Positions 20,083-29,016 of a stretch of DNA of 64,000 nucleotides are shown piece by piece. Every line of letters starts with the position of its first letter. Position 1 is the stretch's first letter. The translations under genes were made by a program, and so were the position numbers. The stretch spans positions 4,712,001 through 4,776,000 of the forward strand of contig CAKKNE010000004.1 in NCBI GenBank assembly GCA_918797485.1, in the 5' to 3' direction. Below the pieces are notes generated by a model, which worked only from the letters and a program-made list of their open reading frames with translations, was not told where the DNA came from and did no database searches. Origin of the DNA: Pelagomonas calceolata. Taxonomy: Eukaryota > Sar > Pelagophyceae > Pelagomonadales > Pelagomonadaceae.

Positions 20083-20952
20083 ATGCGGCCGCTGCTAGCC
20101 ATGGTCGTGTGCACAAGAGCCCTCCTGCGTTCATCAACTCGCATGTCGCTAACGACAGCACCACAAAAGACCTTCGAGCGCACGAAGGAAGCGATACCGG
20201 ACGGCGTCTGCTGCGTCTACAAGCCGCCGGGCTGGACGTCGTCGAACGTCGTATCTAAGATACGGGGCACGCTCGAGCGGGCCATACGCATCAAAGGAGA
20301 GAAACGACAAAAGGTGAAGGTCGGCCACGGCGGCACGCTGGACCCGAACGCGCGGGGCTGTCTGGTGATTGGCGTGGGCACGGGCTGCCGGCTGATGCAG
20401 TCGTATTTGAAGGGCGGCAAGGAGTATTTTGCCATTGGAAAATTGGGCGAGGCCACGGACACGCTCGATTCGGAGGGCAACGTGACCTCCACTCAGCCCT
20501 ATGACGACTCTACATTACAAAGGATGGAGGCTTTATTACCTCAATTCACGGGCGACATCCTGCAAATACCACCCATGTACTCGGCGCTGCACAAGGACGG
20601 CAAGCGCCTGTATGACCTCGCTAGACAAGGTCTTGAGGTGGAGCGAGAGGCGCGGCAAGTTTCGGTTTCTAGGTTGCGGATGGTCGACGACCGCGGCGTC
20701 GGTTCCCACGAAGCGCCCTTGTCGCTCCCGTTCTTCGGCCTGGACGTCGAGTGCTCGGGCGGGACGTACATCCGAACGCTCATCGACGACCTAGCGAGGG
20801 AGGCGGGGTCGTGCGGCCACATGGTCGAGCTTGAAAGGACGCGCCAGGGGCCTTTTGGGTTGGAGCACTGCCTCGGTGACGAGGCGTGGGGCGACTTTGA
20901 TGCCGTGTGTGCGCATGTCGAGGCGTCGCGGGCCATTGTGGAGGATGGGTAA
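20083..20952 (+). CDS. TruB/Pus4-type tRNA pseudouridine synthase
   Basis: 289 residues. KPPGWTSSNVVSKIR (motif I), GHGGTLDPNARGCL with the catalytic Asp, KEYFAIGKLGEATDTLDSEG, IPPMYSALHKDGKRLYDLAR and CSGGTYIRTLIDDLA follow the TruB family in order and spacing. TruB/Pus4 makes pseudouridine 55 in the T loop of tRNA. Bacterial-type length without a PUA domain suggests an organellar enzyme. The first 25 residues (MRPLLAMVVCTRALLRSSTRM) could be a mitochondrial or plastid leader, with M21 as an alternative start. Family call is certain; compartment is inferred. Confidence 0.93.
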   Translation: MRPLLAMVVCTRALLRSSTRMSLTTAPQKTFERTKEAIPDGVCCVYKPPGWTSSNVVSKIRGTLERAIRIKGEKRQKVKVGHGGTLDPNARGCLVIGVGTGCRLMQSYLKGGKEYFAIGKLGEATDTLDSEGNVTSTQPYDDSTLQRMEALLPQFTGDILQIPPMYSALHKDGKRLYDLARQGLEVEREARQVSVSRLRMVDDRGVGSHEAPLSLPFFGLDVECSGGTYIRTLIDDLAREAGSCGHMVELERTRQGPFGLEHCLGDEAWGDFDAVCAHVEASRAIVEDG

Positions 20953-21322
20953 CTTGTTCTACTACTGCTCCTATTGTCATGCGACGGTGCTAGGAGCCGG
21001 GGTCAGACACCGCGCGAGTGCTCGACTCGTATTGTTGTTACGGTGCTGGGACTAGGGACTAGTGGGCGGAGCCCCTGCCCAGGGCTGGGGGGGAGTGCTC
21101 CTCAACGCGCGGCTCAACACGCGGCGCTTCGTGTAGTACAAGTCCCAGAGGACCGCTACGACGGTGGGTCCAGCCCTGTGTTGCGCGACGCGTAAAATGT
21201 TCTTCAACTATTCAAATATTACCCCCTACCGTCATGTTACGAGAGGTTTTTTTTGTCCTGCCCGATTCGCCTGCCGATTCAGAGCATCAAAAAAGTCCAA
21301 CGCAGCGACGCGGCGACGCGGC
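20953..21322. other. spacer with dispersed repeat unit
   Basis: 370 bp downstream of TruB. 21031-21080 (ATTGTTGTTACGGTGCTGGG, ACTAG repeats, then TGGGCGGAGCCCC) recurs inverted at 51440-51490. A second, partial copy of its first half lies just upstream at about 20970-21003. Confidence 0.5.
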
Positions 21323-22933
21323 ATGGCCGCGGCCGTGGGGGCTGCCTCCCTGGATGGCGTCGTGCACGCGGACGCCGTCGTCGTGCCGCGTAGGCTGCCC
21401 CTGCAAGGAGGCTCAGAGCCAGAGATCCTGGAGGGCATCTGCGGTTCGTCGGCCGGCGCGGAGGCCGTGCGCGCGGACGCCGGCGAGGCCGGCGAGGTCC
21501 CGGGGCTGCCCCGACGTCCCGAGCTCGGCTGCGCCGGCGGTATCGACGGCGTGGCCGTGGACGCGGACGCCGGCGAGCTGGCCGCGGGCCCGTTTCCCGT
21601 GACGCCCGACGCGTCGAGCGCGTCGAGCTGGTCGACCTCGTCGCTCTCGTCCCTGTCGTCGACCGACGAGGTGCCCGTGGCCGACGCCGTCATCCCGCGG
21701 CTGACGCTGGCAAGTGTCGCCGAAACCAAAACTTTTAGGGTCGACGTGGGACGGGAGCCGCTGCTCGTGGAGTTCGAGATCAACGGCACGCGCGCGCTGG
21801 CCGTCGGGCCGACGTCGCCGCTCGCGGGTATTGTAAGGGCGGGCGACGTTTTGGTAGGAGTCAACGGGCGCGCCGTGAGCGGCGCGTCGCTCATGAAGGT
21901 CTTATATGTGGAATATAGGAGGAGACGTAGGAGGCGCCTCGAGTGGCGCCGCGCCGCGCCGCGCGGCCGCTATGCGGTGGATGCGCCGCCCGGGTCGCTA
22001 GGTCTCACGCTCGGCTGGGCGAACACGGATTTCGCGTCCGTCGTCGCCGTCTCACAAAAATCGCGGCTGTACGGCGTCGTCTGCGTGGGCGACGCGCTCC
22101 AGGGTGTGGATGGAGTCGAGTTCTCTTCCTTAGATAATTTGCTCGCGACGCTCGAGTACAAGGCGGCCTCGACGAAGCGGCTGACCTTTGCCCGAGGCGA
22201 CCGCGAGCCGCCGCCCCCCAGGCCGCACGCCGTCGAGAAGGTCTACGAGACCGTGGATGTGGTCGTTTCATCAAAAACGTTGAGCAGAGTCAAGCTCGAC
22301 GAAGTTAAGAGGATAGGAGGCTTCGCCGTCGTCGCGAAGGCGCCCAAGTCCGGGGGCATTTGCGAAGGCGACGTCGTTGTGGCCGCCCTCGACTCTGATG
22401 AAGAGCCCATCGACGTTTCGTCGACGCACGTGATCCATCGGTTAAGGGCCGCTGCTCGCAAAGCGCCCTTCGTCGGCAAGACGGCCGAGCGCGCGCCCAT
22501 CACGGTTACGGTGAGACGCCCCGGCGCCTACGCCATCGCCGCGCCGCCGGGCCGCCTCGGCCTCACGTTCAATTTCGTGCCCCTGAAGGCCCGGCCGTCG
22601 GTGGCCATCCGCGTCCAGGGCTTCCGCGACGTTTTTACCAATGCGCAGGATAAGTCTGTGAGGGACCCCTACACGCGCATCGACTGCGTCGTCGAGACCG
22701 TCGCGCCGACGTCGCCGCTGCGCGGCTTGGTCAACGCGGGCGACGTGCCTTGGAGTGTGAACGGCGAGCCCGTCTCGTACGAAGCGATCCGCGCCGTCCT
22801 CGAGAGCGCGGACGACGGCCGGTCGCCGCGGACGCTGGTGTTCCGCGAGCCGCGCGAGCGCATGTACGAGGCGCCGCGCGACGACGAGCGCGGCCTGCCG
22901 CTCGCGCGCGCGGCCGTCGTCGCAGCACACTGA
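21323..22933 (+). CDS. protein with about four PDZ-like repeats
   Basis: From the ATG at 21323 (MAAAVGAASLDG) the protein is 536 residues; an upstream in-frame ATG (21164) would add a 53-residue extension. Residues 1-145 are acidic and Ser-rich, with no hydrophobic leader. The rest is built from PDZ-like units recognised by the recurring SPLAGIVRAGDVLVGVNGRAVSG pattern: RLYGVVCVGDALQGVDGVEFSS, GGICEGDVVVAALDS and SPLRGLVNAGDVPWSVNGEPVS. A YAVDAPPGSLGLTL / YAIAAPPGRLGLTF motif precedes two units. PDZ domains bind C-terminal peptides and scaffold signalling complexes. No catalytic domain is visible. A scaffold role is inference. Confidence 0.65.
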   Translation: MAAAVGAASLDGVVHADAVVVPRRLPLQGGSEPEILEGICGSSAGAEAVRADAGEAGEVPGLPRRPELGCAGGIDGVAVDADAGELAAGPFPVTPDASSASSWSTSSLSSLSSTDEVPVADAVIPRLTLASVAETKTFRVDVGREPLLVEFEINGTRALAVGPTSPLAGIVRAGDVLVGVNGRAVSGASLMKVLYVEYRRRRRRRLEWRRAAPRGRYAVDAPPGSLGLTLGWANTDFASVVAVSQKSRLYGVVCVGDALQGVDGVEFSSLDNLLATLEYKAASTKRLTFARGDREPPPPRPHAVEKVYETVDVVVSSKTLSRVKLDEVKRIGGFAVVAKAPKSGGICEGDVVVAALDSDEEPIDVSSTHVIHRLRAAARKAPFVGKTAERAPITVTVRRPGAYAIAAPPGRLGLTFNFVPLKARPSVAIRVQGFRDVFTNAQDKSVRDPYTRIDCVVETVAPTSPLRGLVNAGDVPWSVNGEPVSYEAIRAVLESADDGRSPRTLVFREPRERMYEAPRDDERGLPLARAAVVAAH

Positions 22934-23253
22934 ATTCATACTCATAGTCCCCCCCCCGCAAGTCAAGCAGAAAAGTCCCCGGCTCGGCGTGAACATATGG
23001 CGTGTGACATAGAACGTGTTCATAGACTAAGGAGAAGCCTTTTTGTTTTTCGTCGCACCTTCCCACGAGCCCCCAGGACTCCGGCATACTAGTATCATGA
23101 TACTGTCCGTGAGCCTATACGCCATCGACGCGACCCAGCTTCACTACCGCTGGCTTTATTGTCACGATGGGCCCACGCGCGGCCGGTATTCGTCATGAAT
23201 GTCCGAGTCGACACGATTATGGAATTCTTGATTATGCGAGGGGATTCTATGTA
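22934..23253. other. spacer with introner core motif
   Basis: 320 bp between convergent genes. 23119-23134 reads ACGCCATCGACGCGAC, the core shared with the introners, here outside any gene. A nine-C homopolymer lies near 22950. Confidence 0.45.
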
Positions 23254-24270
23254 CTACGCGCGCGGCCCGCCGGCGGCGTCGAACCACGCGTCGCTCCGCA
23301 GCAGCCGCCCGCGGTGCGACGCGGCGCGGCCCGGTCGGACCCGATCGGGTCTAAGCGCCTCGTCGAGGAGGGCCCGGGCTTCGTCCCGACGCTCGGTCCA
23401 GTCCAATGCGACGCAGCAGCTCGCGACGTCGACGGCCGCCTGCTGCCACTCGCTCAGCGTCACTGTTCGGTCGACGGAACGCGCGAGCACGAGGAGCCGG
23501 TCCGCCGCCGACACCAGGCGGACGAGGTCGCCGCGCGCCGTCGCCGCGCCCTGGAGTCCCTTGAGGAGGAGCGCGCCGGCCCGCAGCGACGGGTGCGCCC
23601 GCGGCGAGGCGGCGAGGGGCGCGGCGACGGGCTTCTGGGACAGCGAGACGAGGGCGCGCCGGCCCTCGCCGTCCACCAGGACCGCGGCCCGGCCCCGGTC
23701 TGCGACGGCGCCGACGCCGACGCGGCCTTGGGAGGCCGCTCGTGAGACCTCGTCGACGACCGCCAAAACAGCGGGGGCGCTCCCAGCGTCGCGCGCGACG
23801 ACGGCGTCGACGAGGAAGGGCTCGTCCGGAGTGCATTCCGCGTCGACGCGCCAATCCCCTAAAGTTGCGGCGACCGCGGCGGCGACGCGCCCCGCCTCTC
23901 CCTCATAATTGTTGCCGCCGTCGCCCAGCGCGCTCGTGAGGCTTAATCGCGCCGCGGCTAATTTGGAGAGGTCGTCGACGCACGCCTTGGCGAAAGCCGG
24001 CGCGACCGTGTTTTCCTCCTCGGCGATCGACGCCGCGACGTCGAAGAGCGACGACCGCGCGCTCACGAGGTCCACGAAGTTGCCGCGCGCCGTCGAGGCG
24101 CGCCGCGCGCGCGCGCGCCGGAGCGCGTCGGACGTTTGTTTGGACTGCGTCGCCTGGAGCGCCTGGACCGCGGTGACGCGCAGCGCGCTCAGTATTAACA
24201 GGAGCTGGACGGCCGCGCCCAGGTAAACGTAGGACATGACTCTCGCACTTCTCGCGAAGGAGGCGGCCAT
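23254..24270 (-). CDS. unknown Ala-rich protein with N-terminal membrane segment
   Basis: I start at the ATG at 24270, which gives MAASFARSARVMSYVYLGAAVQLLLILSAL..., a probable signal anchor, and 338 residues; the frame stays open to 24567, but that extension is made of tandem repeats. The remainder is helical and rich in Ala, Asp and Arg, with no motif I recognise. A strand-like segment near the middle (EPFLVDAVVARD ... AAVLVDGEGRRAL) separates an N-terminal helical part from a C-terminal helical part ending SEWQQAAVDVASCCVALDWTERRDEARALLDEAL. It may be a plastid or secretory protein. Function unknown. Confidence 0.5.
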   Translation of the reverse strand: MAASFARSARVMSYVYLGAAVQLLLILSALRVTAVQALQATQSKQTSDALRRARARRASTARGNFVDLVSARSSLFDVAASIAEEENTVAPAFAKACVDDLSKLAAARLSLTSALGDGGNNYEGEAGRVAAAVAATLGDWRVDAECTPDEPFLVDAVVARDAGSAPAVLAVVDEVSRAASQGRVGVGAVADRGRAAVLVDGEGRRALVSLSQKPVAAPLAASPRAHPSLRAGALLLKGLQGAATARGDLVRLVSAADRLLVLARSVDRTVTLSEWQQAAVDVASCCVALDWTERRDEARALLDEALRPDRVRPGRAASHRGRLLRSDAWFDAAGGPRA

Positions 24271-25161
24271 TGTTTTTTGTTGTTCGTTGGCGTATATCCT
24301 GGTTCCGCTGTTCGAGGACGTATAGCTTGGCTTCGCTGTTCGACCGCGTAGCTTGGTTTCGCTGTTCGACGGCGTACAGCTTGTGTATGGTTTGAAAGGG
24401 TTGTCAGCAGCCTTTTTTGCGGCGTTTTCGACGGCGTCTTCGCCTCTCGGTTGCTGCGGACTGCGATTGGGTTGTTGCGGTACTTTCGAATGAGTTTCGT
24501 TGCTGTGGCTTGCGTCTGGCGGCCGGCGCGCGGAGCCAACGAGGCCGGCAGAGCACGGCCCGAGCACGAGCCCATCGATGACAGGATTTGGGATCGTACT
24601 CCTCGCAGCGCTTCCGATGCATGCGACGCCCCCCTCCCTCCTACGTACGTCTGCAAGTGCCCTCGGCGTCAGAGTAACCGCGCGGCTCGCGTCGGCTCGC
24701 GTCGTCCCGCGGCGGTAGCAGCCACGACGATGACGGGTATGAACACGAGGAACGGGACTTCGGAGCCGGCTTCGAGTGCCACTTAGCGGTGGTGCGGGCT
24801 ATTCTCGTGGAGTTGTCGCCTGGACGTTGCGACGGCGCGCCGCGCGGGCTGGAGGTATACTCAAGATATTGGGACTGCACGACGACATGCGGGACCTTTG
24901 CTCTCGGCCTTGGCACGAGTCCAGGAGACGCGCGGGGCCCGTTTGGCACGCTCCACAAATTGGCTCTCCGCGCCGCCGTGGCCGGTCGCATTTTGCCGTC
25001 ACACAAACGCATAAAACCGCGTCTTTTCAGGCTAAGAGAAGCGCCAGTGCACAGCACGCAGCCATGCGCCACAATTCAGATTACGAACGAACGAGCAGCG
25101 CTGCTACAGAGACCAAAAGCTGCTGCATCCAATTTTGCATGGCCCTGCGCAGGTCGATACG
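24271..25161. other. spacer with 28-bp tandem repeats
   Basis: About 890 bp upstream of SBPase. 24281-24390 holds four head-to-tail copies of a 26-28 bp unit starting TGTTCGANNNCGTA and ending TTCGC. No coding region is supported; the short open frames are arginine-rich shadows. Confidence 0.5.
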
Positions 25162-26653
25162 ATGCGACAGACGGTGTTAGCGCTGGCCATCTGCGGCGCT
25201 GCGACGGCGCTGCAGCCGGCGCGGCCGCAGCGGCGGCAATCGCTCGCCGTAAGGCAGGCACCCGCGCGGCGTCCGCGAACGCGCCGCCGCCCACTTCAAA
25301 AGCTGCGCTTGCTCAATGGCGTGAGGGTGGAGATACGCAAACGGCCGAAGCCGCAGCTGCAACGGAGCGACACGAGAGGCCGACGCCATCGCCGCAAAAA
25401 AAAATCGACATACGACGCAGGGCGGCGACGCCTACGGCGCGTCCGGCACGTCGTTCTACACGACGACCGAGAAGCAGGACTCCTACGACTCGCTCGACAA
25501 GGTGCTCGACGCCAAGTGCAAGGACGCGGGCGTGCGCAAGGTCATCGTGGAGATGCTCGACGCCTGTGGCGAGATCACCGAGGCGCTGCGGTCCGCGCTG
25601 GTCACGGTGGAGGGCTCGGCGAACACGTTCGGCGACGCCCAGCTCTCCGTCGACGTCATCGCGGACGAGATCATGTGGGAGGTGGCCAAGGGCAGCGAGG
25701 TCGTGGCCTACGGCGCCTCAGAAGAGGAGCCCGAGATCGTCAAGTGCAACCCCAAGGGCGAGTACACGATCTGCTGGGACCCGCTCGACGGGTCGTCGAT
25801 CGTCGACAACAACTGGGCCGTCGGCACGATCATCGGCGTGTTTGTGCGCGGCGTCCTTTTGTCATGCGGTGCGTTGCGACGCCCTGCCGGCGCCTTGCCC
25901 CACCGCTCGCGCCCTCGACGCCATCGACGCGACGCGTCGAGCTGGTCCCGGAAGCCACCGAGACGCCATCGACTCGACGAAGCGGAGGTAAACTCTCGAA
26001 ACCAAAAAAACGCGCGCAGGTGGGGCTCGAAGTCCGGCAAGGGCGACGACGGCCTCCTGGGCGCCACGGGCCGCGACCAGGTCACGTCCTTGGTGGCTTT
26101 GTACGGCCCGCGCACGACGGTAGCGGTAGCACTGGACGACGGCGTCTACGAGTTCTCGTACGGCTGCACGCCCGAGGGCTGCATGCTCGAGGACGGCACC
26201 TACGAGCCCTGGATCTGCTCGCGGGCGAAGATCGAGGTCGCCAAGGACTGCCGCATCTTCTCGCCGGCCAACTTGCGCGCGGCCAAAGAAGTGGCGGGCT
26301 ACAAGCGCCTCGTGGAGCACTACATGGACGACAAGTACACGCTGCGATACTCGGGCGGCCTCGTGCCGGACATCTACCAGCAGTTCACCAAAAATCAAGG
26401 CGTCTTCGCGAACCCCACCTCGGACTCGTCGCCGGCCAAGCTTAGGTTGGCCTTCGAGGCCGCGCCCTTCGGCCTGCTCGTCGAGAAGGCGGGCGGCAAG
26501 ACGAGTGATGGGGTGACGGGCGGCTCGATCCTCGACGTGGAGATCACGGCCGTCGACCAGCGCACGGCGCTCTGCATCGGCTCGGCGAACGAGGTCGACC
26601 GCTTCAACGAGTACCTCGAGTGCGACGACGACGGCTGCAACACGTCGAAGTAG
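25162..26653 (+). CDS. sedoheptulose-1,7-bisphosphatase, plastid-targeted (three exons)
   Basis: Exons 25162-25248, 25421-25839 and 26020-26653 give 379 residues. Exon 1 encodes only the leader MRQTVLALAICGAATALQPARP. Exon 2 begins GGDAYGASGTSFY and carries the phosphatase signature CWDPLDGSSIVDNNWAVGTI. Exon 3 carries GATGRDQVTS, YTLRYSGGLVPD, KLRLAFEAAPFGLLVEKAGG and a C-terminus typical of SBPase. The WAVGTI and TLRYSGGLVPD strings distinguish it from FBPase. It dephosphorylates sedoheptulose-1,7-bisphosphate in the Calvin cycle, Mg-dependent, in the plastid stroma. Intron 2 is 180 nt, a multiple of three without an in-frame stop, so unspliced RNA would read through with a 60-residue insert. 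FBPase follows on the same strand after 317 bp. Confidence 0.93.
25249..25420 (+). mobile_element. SBPase intron 1, introner-like
   Basis: 172 nt, GTAAGG donor and GACGCAG acceptor, phase 0. It exactly separates the targeting leader from the enzyme. A degenerate core (ACGCCATCGCC) is at 25383-25393. No clear target duplication is seen, so introner origin is less certain than for the others. Confidence 0.55.
25840..26019 (+). mobile_element. SBPase intron 2, introner with duplicated core
   Basis: 180 nt, begins GTTTGTGCGCGGCGTCC and ends AACGCGCGCAG; splicing restores the conserved Gly-Val-Trp. Two copies of the core occur (ACGCCATCGACGCGACG at 25918 and ACGCCATCGACTCGACG at 25963), suggesting a nested or tandem insertion. 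Confidence 0.7.
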
Positions 26654-26970
26654 GCGTTTTGCTTGTAAGTGGCTTTACTTATCTTCTAGTGTCGCGGTGG
26701 CGGCGTTCTACAGCTCGCGGCGACGGCTTGACGGTAGAGTAGTCGTCTTCACTGTCCGTCCCGGCCGCGGGCGCGCGGGCGCGTTTGGCACGCCACGGCG
26801 GGGCCGGAGGGGTCGTGTTCACTACGACGCCGTACAGAACAGCGCGGGAGCCTTGCAACGACGTCTCGCCCCGCCGACGGGGGGCTCACGTTAGATTTGA
26901 GCGCGTGCCCGAGAGTGGCTTATTGTCCTCGTCACACCGAGATAGCCGTAACCGGTTGGCCAATTTTACC
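26654..26970. other. SBPase-FBPase spacer
   Basis: 317 bp. It must hold the SBPase 3' UTR and the FBPase promoter. CTAGTGTCGCGG at 26688 resembles half of the promoter palindrome. Nothing else is seen. Confidence 0.35.
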
Positions 26971-27511
26971 ATGCAGCGCATCGTCGTAGCTCTGTGCCTC
27001 TCGGCAGCTGCGGCTCTTGTGCCGAACAGTGCGGCCGCGCGGTCAGCAGCCAGCAATGCCAAAGCGCCCCTTAAGGTCGGTTTGCGGCGTCCGAAGCGCG
27101 AATACGGATCCATGGCCGGGAAAGAGGAGCTCTGCACGACGCTGTCGCAGCACTGGCTGCACGCTTCACGGTTTGTTCAAAAAGAATGAATCCATTCGTC
27201 CGTCGAGACGGCCGCCGCCGCGACCAACACACCCACACTCAAAAACGCGCCGCCGCCGCGACCAGAAAACACACAGGCCGCGACCCTCGAGCGCGTGGCG
27301 CCGACGGCGCCCATCTTCTCCGACGTCTGCAGCGAGACGGGCGTCACCCTGAGCCGGTTCATGATCGAGACGGCGCTCGCGAACCCCGAGCTCTCGGAGC
27401 TCGAGTCCATCTTCTCGTCCATCGAGACGGCGTCGAAGACCATCTCGAATTTGGTGAGAAGAAGTTCGTTGACGGGCCTGACCGGCTACCTGGACTCGGG
27501 GAACATCAACA

Positions 27512-27542
<31 letters not shown>

Positions 27543-28533
27543 CATCACGAACGACGTGCTCAAGAACGCCCTGCGCTACACGGGCCGCATGGGCGTCCTC
27601 GCCTCGGAAGAGGAGGACGCGCCCGTCGAGGTCGACGATGATATTGAGGAGAAGTACCAGAAGGAGGTGCTCGTCGAGAAGACGCGAGGTGAGTTTGCTG
27701 CCACTTTAGAAACGCGTATGTGCTTGTGTTGTTGCGCGCGCGTGCCTTCGCCCTGTGGAACTGCACGCGTCGATGGCGTCGGGGCAAGACACAAACCCAA
27801 CACAGGCAAGTACGTCGCCGTCTTCGACCCCCTCGACGGCTCGTCCAACGTCGACGCGGGCATCCCGACGGGCACGATCTTCGGCATCTTCGAGGACAAG
27901 CAGGACGAGTGCGACCTCACGGCCGACGATTTGGACACCTGCTTGGAGACGACGCTCCAGCCGGGCAACTCGCTCGTCGCGTCGGGCTACGTGCTCTACT
28001 CTTCGGCCACCCACCTCTTCATGACGCTGGGGGCCGGCACCTACGGCTTCACCTACGACGAGCACATCGGGGAATTTGTCCTCACGCACCCGTGCGTCGA
28101 GATCCCGAAGCGCGGCAAGATCTACTCGTGCAACGAGGCGAACCGCCCCTACTGGGACAAGCCGCTCCAGGACTACTTTGAAGGGTTGAGCACGGGCACG
28201 GGCGAAAGCAAAACGCAGTACACGAGCCGCTACATCGGCTCGATGGTCGGCGACGTCCACCGCACGCTCCTCTACGGCGGCGTCTTCGGCTACCCCGCCG
28301 ACGCCAAGAACAAGAACGGCAAGCTCCGGCTGCTCTACGAGGCCGCGCCGATGGCGTTCCTCGTGGAGCAGGCCGGCGGCGCCGCCACGACGGGCCGCGG
28401 CCGCATCATGGACATCGAGCCGACGAACGTCCACCAGCGCGTCCCGTGCATGCTTGGCTCCGTCGACGACGTCAACGAGCTCCTCGGGCACTACTCGAAG
28501 ACGTCGCCGGCCGAGGACATCTACCAGCCCTAG
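26971..28533 (+). CDS. fructose-1,6-bisphosphatase, plastid-targeted (three exons)
   Basis: Exons 26971-27075, 27277-27688 and 27806-28533 give 414 residues. The leader MQRIVVALCLSAAAALVPNS precedes a short transit region. The body has the FBPase order: TLSRFMIE, GNINIQGEEQKKLDVITND, FDPLDGSSNVDAGIPTGTIFGI, SLVASGYVLYSSATHLF, the YIGSMVGDVHRTLLYGG active-site segment and KLRLLYEAAPMAFLVEQAGG. Between GTIFGIFED and QPGNSL there is an insertion with two cysteines (DECDLTADDLDTC), in the position of the redox loop of chloroplast FBPase, so thioredoxin control is likely. It hydrolyses fructose-1,6-bisphosphate in the Calvin cycle. The first intron boundary is modelled by phase and by likeness to the LHC intron at 29164; the second is firm (Gly-Lys-Tyr restored). 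Confidence 0.92.
27076..27276 (+). mobile_element. FBPase intron 1, introner-like
   Basis: 201 nt after AAG, beginning GTCGGTTTGCGGCGTCCG and ending GACCAGAAAACACACAG, phase 0. The start and end match the LHC intron at 29164-29252 (GTTTGCGGCGTCTG, GACCAAAAACACGCGCAG). A downstream stop in the read-through frame excludes the unspliced form. Confidence 0.6.
27689..27805 (+). mobile_element. FBPase intron 2, introner-like
   Basis: 117 nt, GTGAGT donor, AACACAG acceptor; contains the core in reverse (CGCGTCGATGGCGTC at 27766-27780). Its length is a multiple of three without a stop in frame. Confidence 0.7.
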
Positions 28534-29016
28534 GTAGAGTTGCTTTGGTTGTATAAACGTGGTCTCTTCGTTCTTGTCTTGCCTCTACGCCGCGTGCGCC
28601 GCGCAGAATTACGTGTGCTGTCTTTACTTCGCCGATCCGACCCTACCCCTGCGTCCGTTCCGGGGCCGCGCGGTCGGGGCGGCAGCCCCGGCGCCGCTGC
28701 TCGCCCAGTGAACCGTGCTTGCGCGGCTTGCGGCGTCCACAGCGGTCTCCTGGCGGTTGTTTGCGAGGGCCAATTAGGTTGGTCGTTGATGGGCACACGC
28801 CCATCGACATCACTGAGCATCTATTATTGGCTGCTTTTACAGCTTCCTTGTTTGTGTAGGCGCGTCAATCAGCGTATAATTTAGATCTTACTGCAGTCGG
28901 TGCTCGATTTTAACCGTTTTCGCTGCTTGCGCGCGCTGCAGGATCGCGCATTGGCTCAGCCATACTCGGCACACAAGATCCTAATTTGCCTCCCGCGCGC
29001 AGAAAAAAAACAAAAC
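28534..29016. other. spacer upstream of LHC gene
   Basis: 480 bp with no supported gene. It falls in the FBPase 3' flank and the LHC promoter. No core motif or palindrome is found. Confidence 0.35.

Noticed and set aside
27076-27189. Coding continuation of FBPase exon 1 (MAGKEELCTTL... ending at a stop)
   Set aside because: It ends in a stop, and no in-phase donor after it joins exon 2; the earlier GTCGG donor keeps phase and matches the LHC intron.
27706-28491. 261-codon antisense frame in FBPase, and similar antisense frames across the three antenna genes
   Set aside because: Identical shadow frames recur on each antenna copy simply because the sense sequences are identical; no motif.
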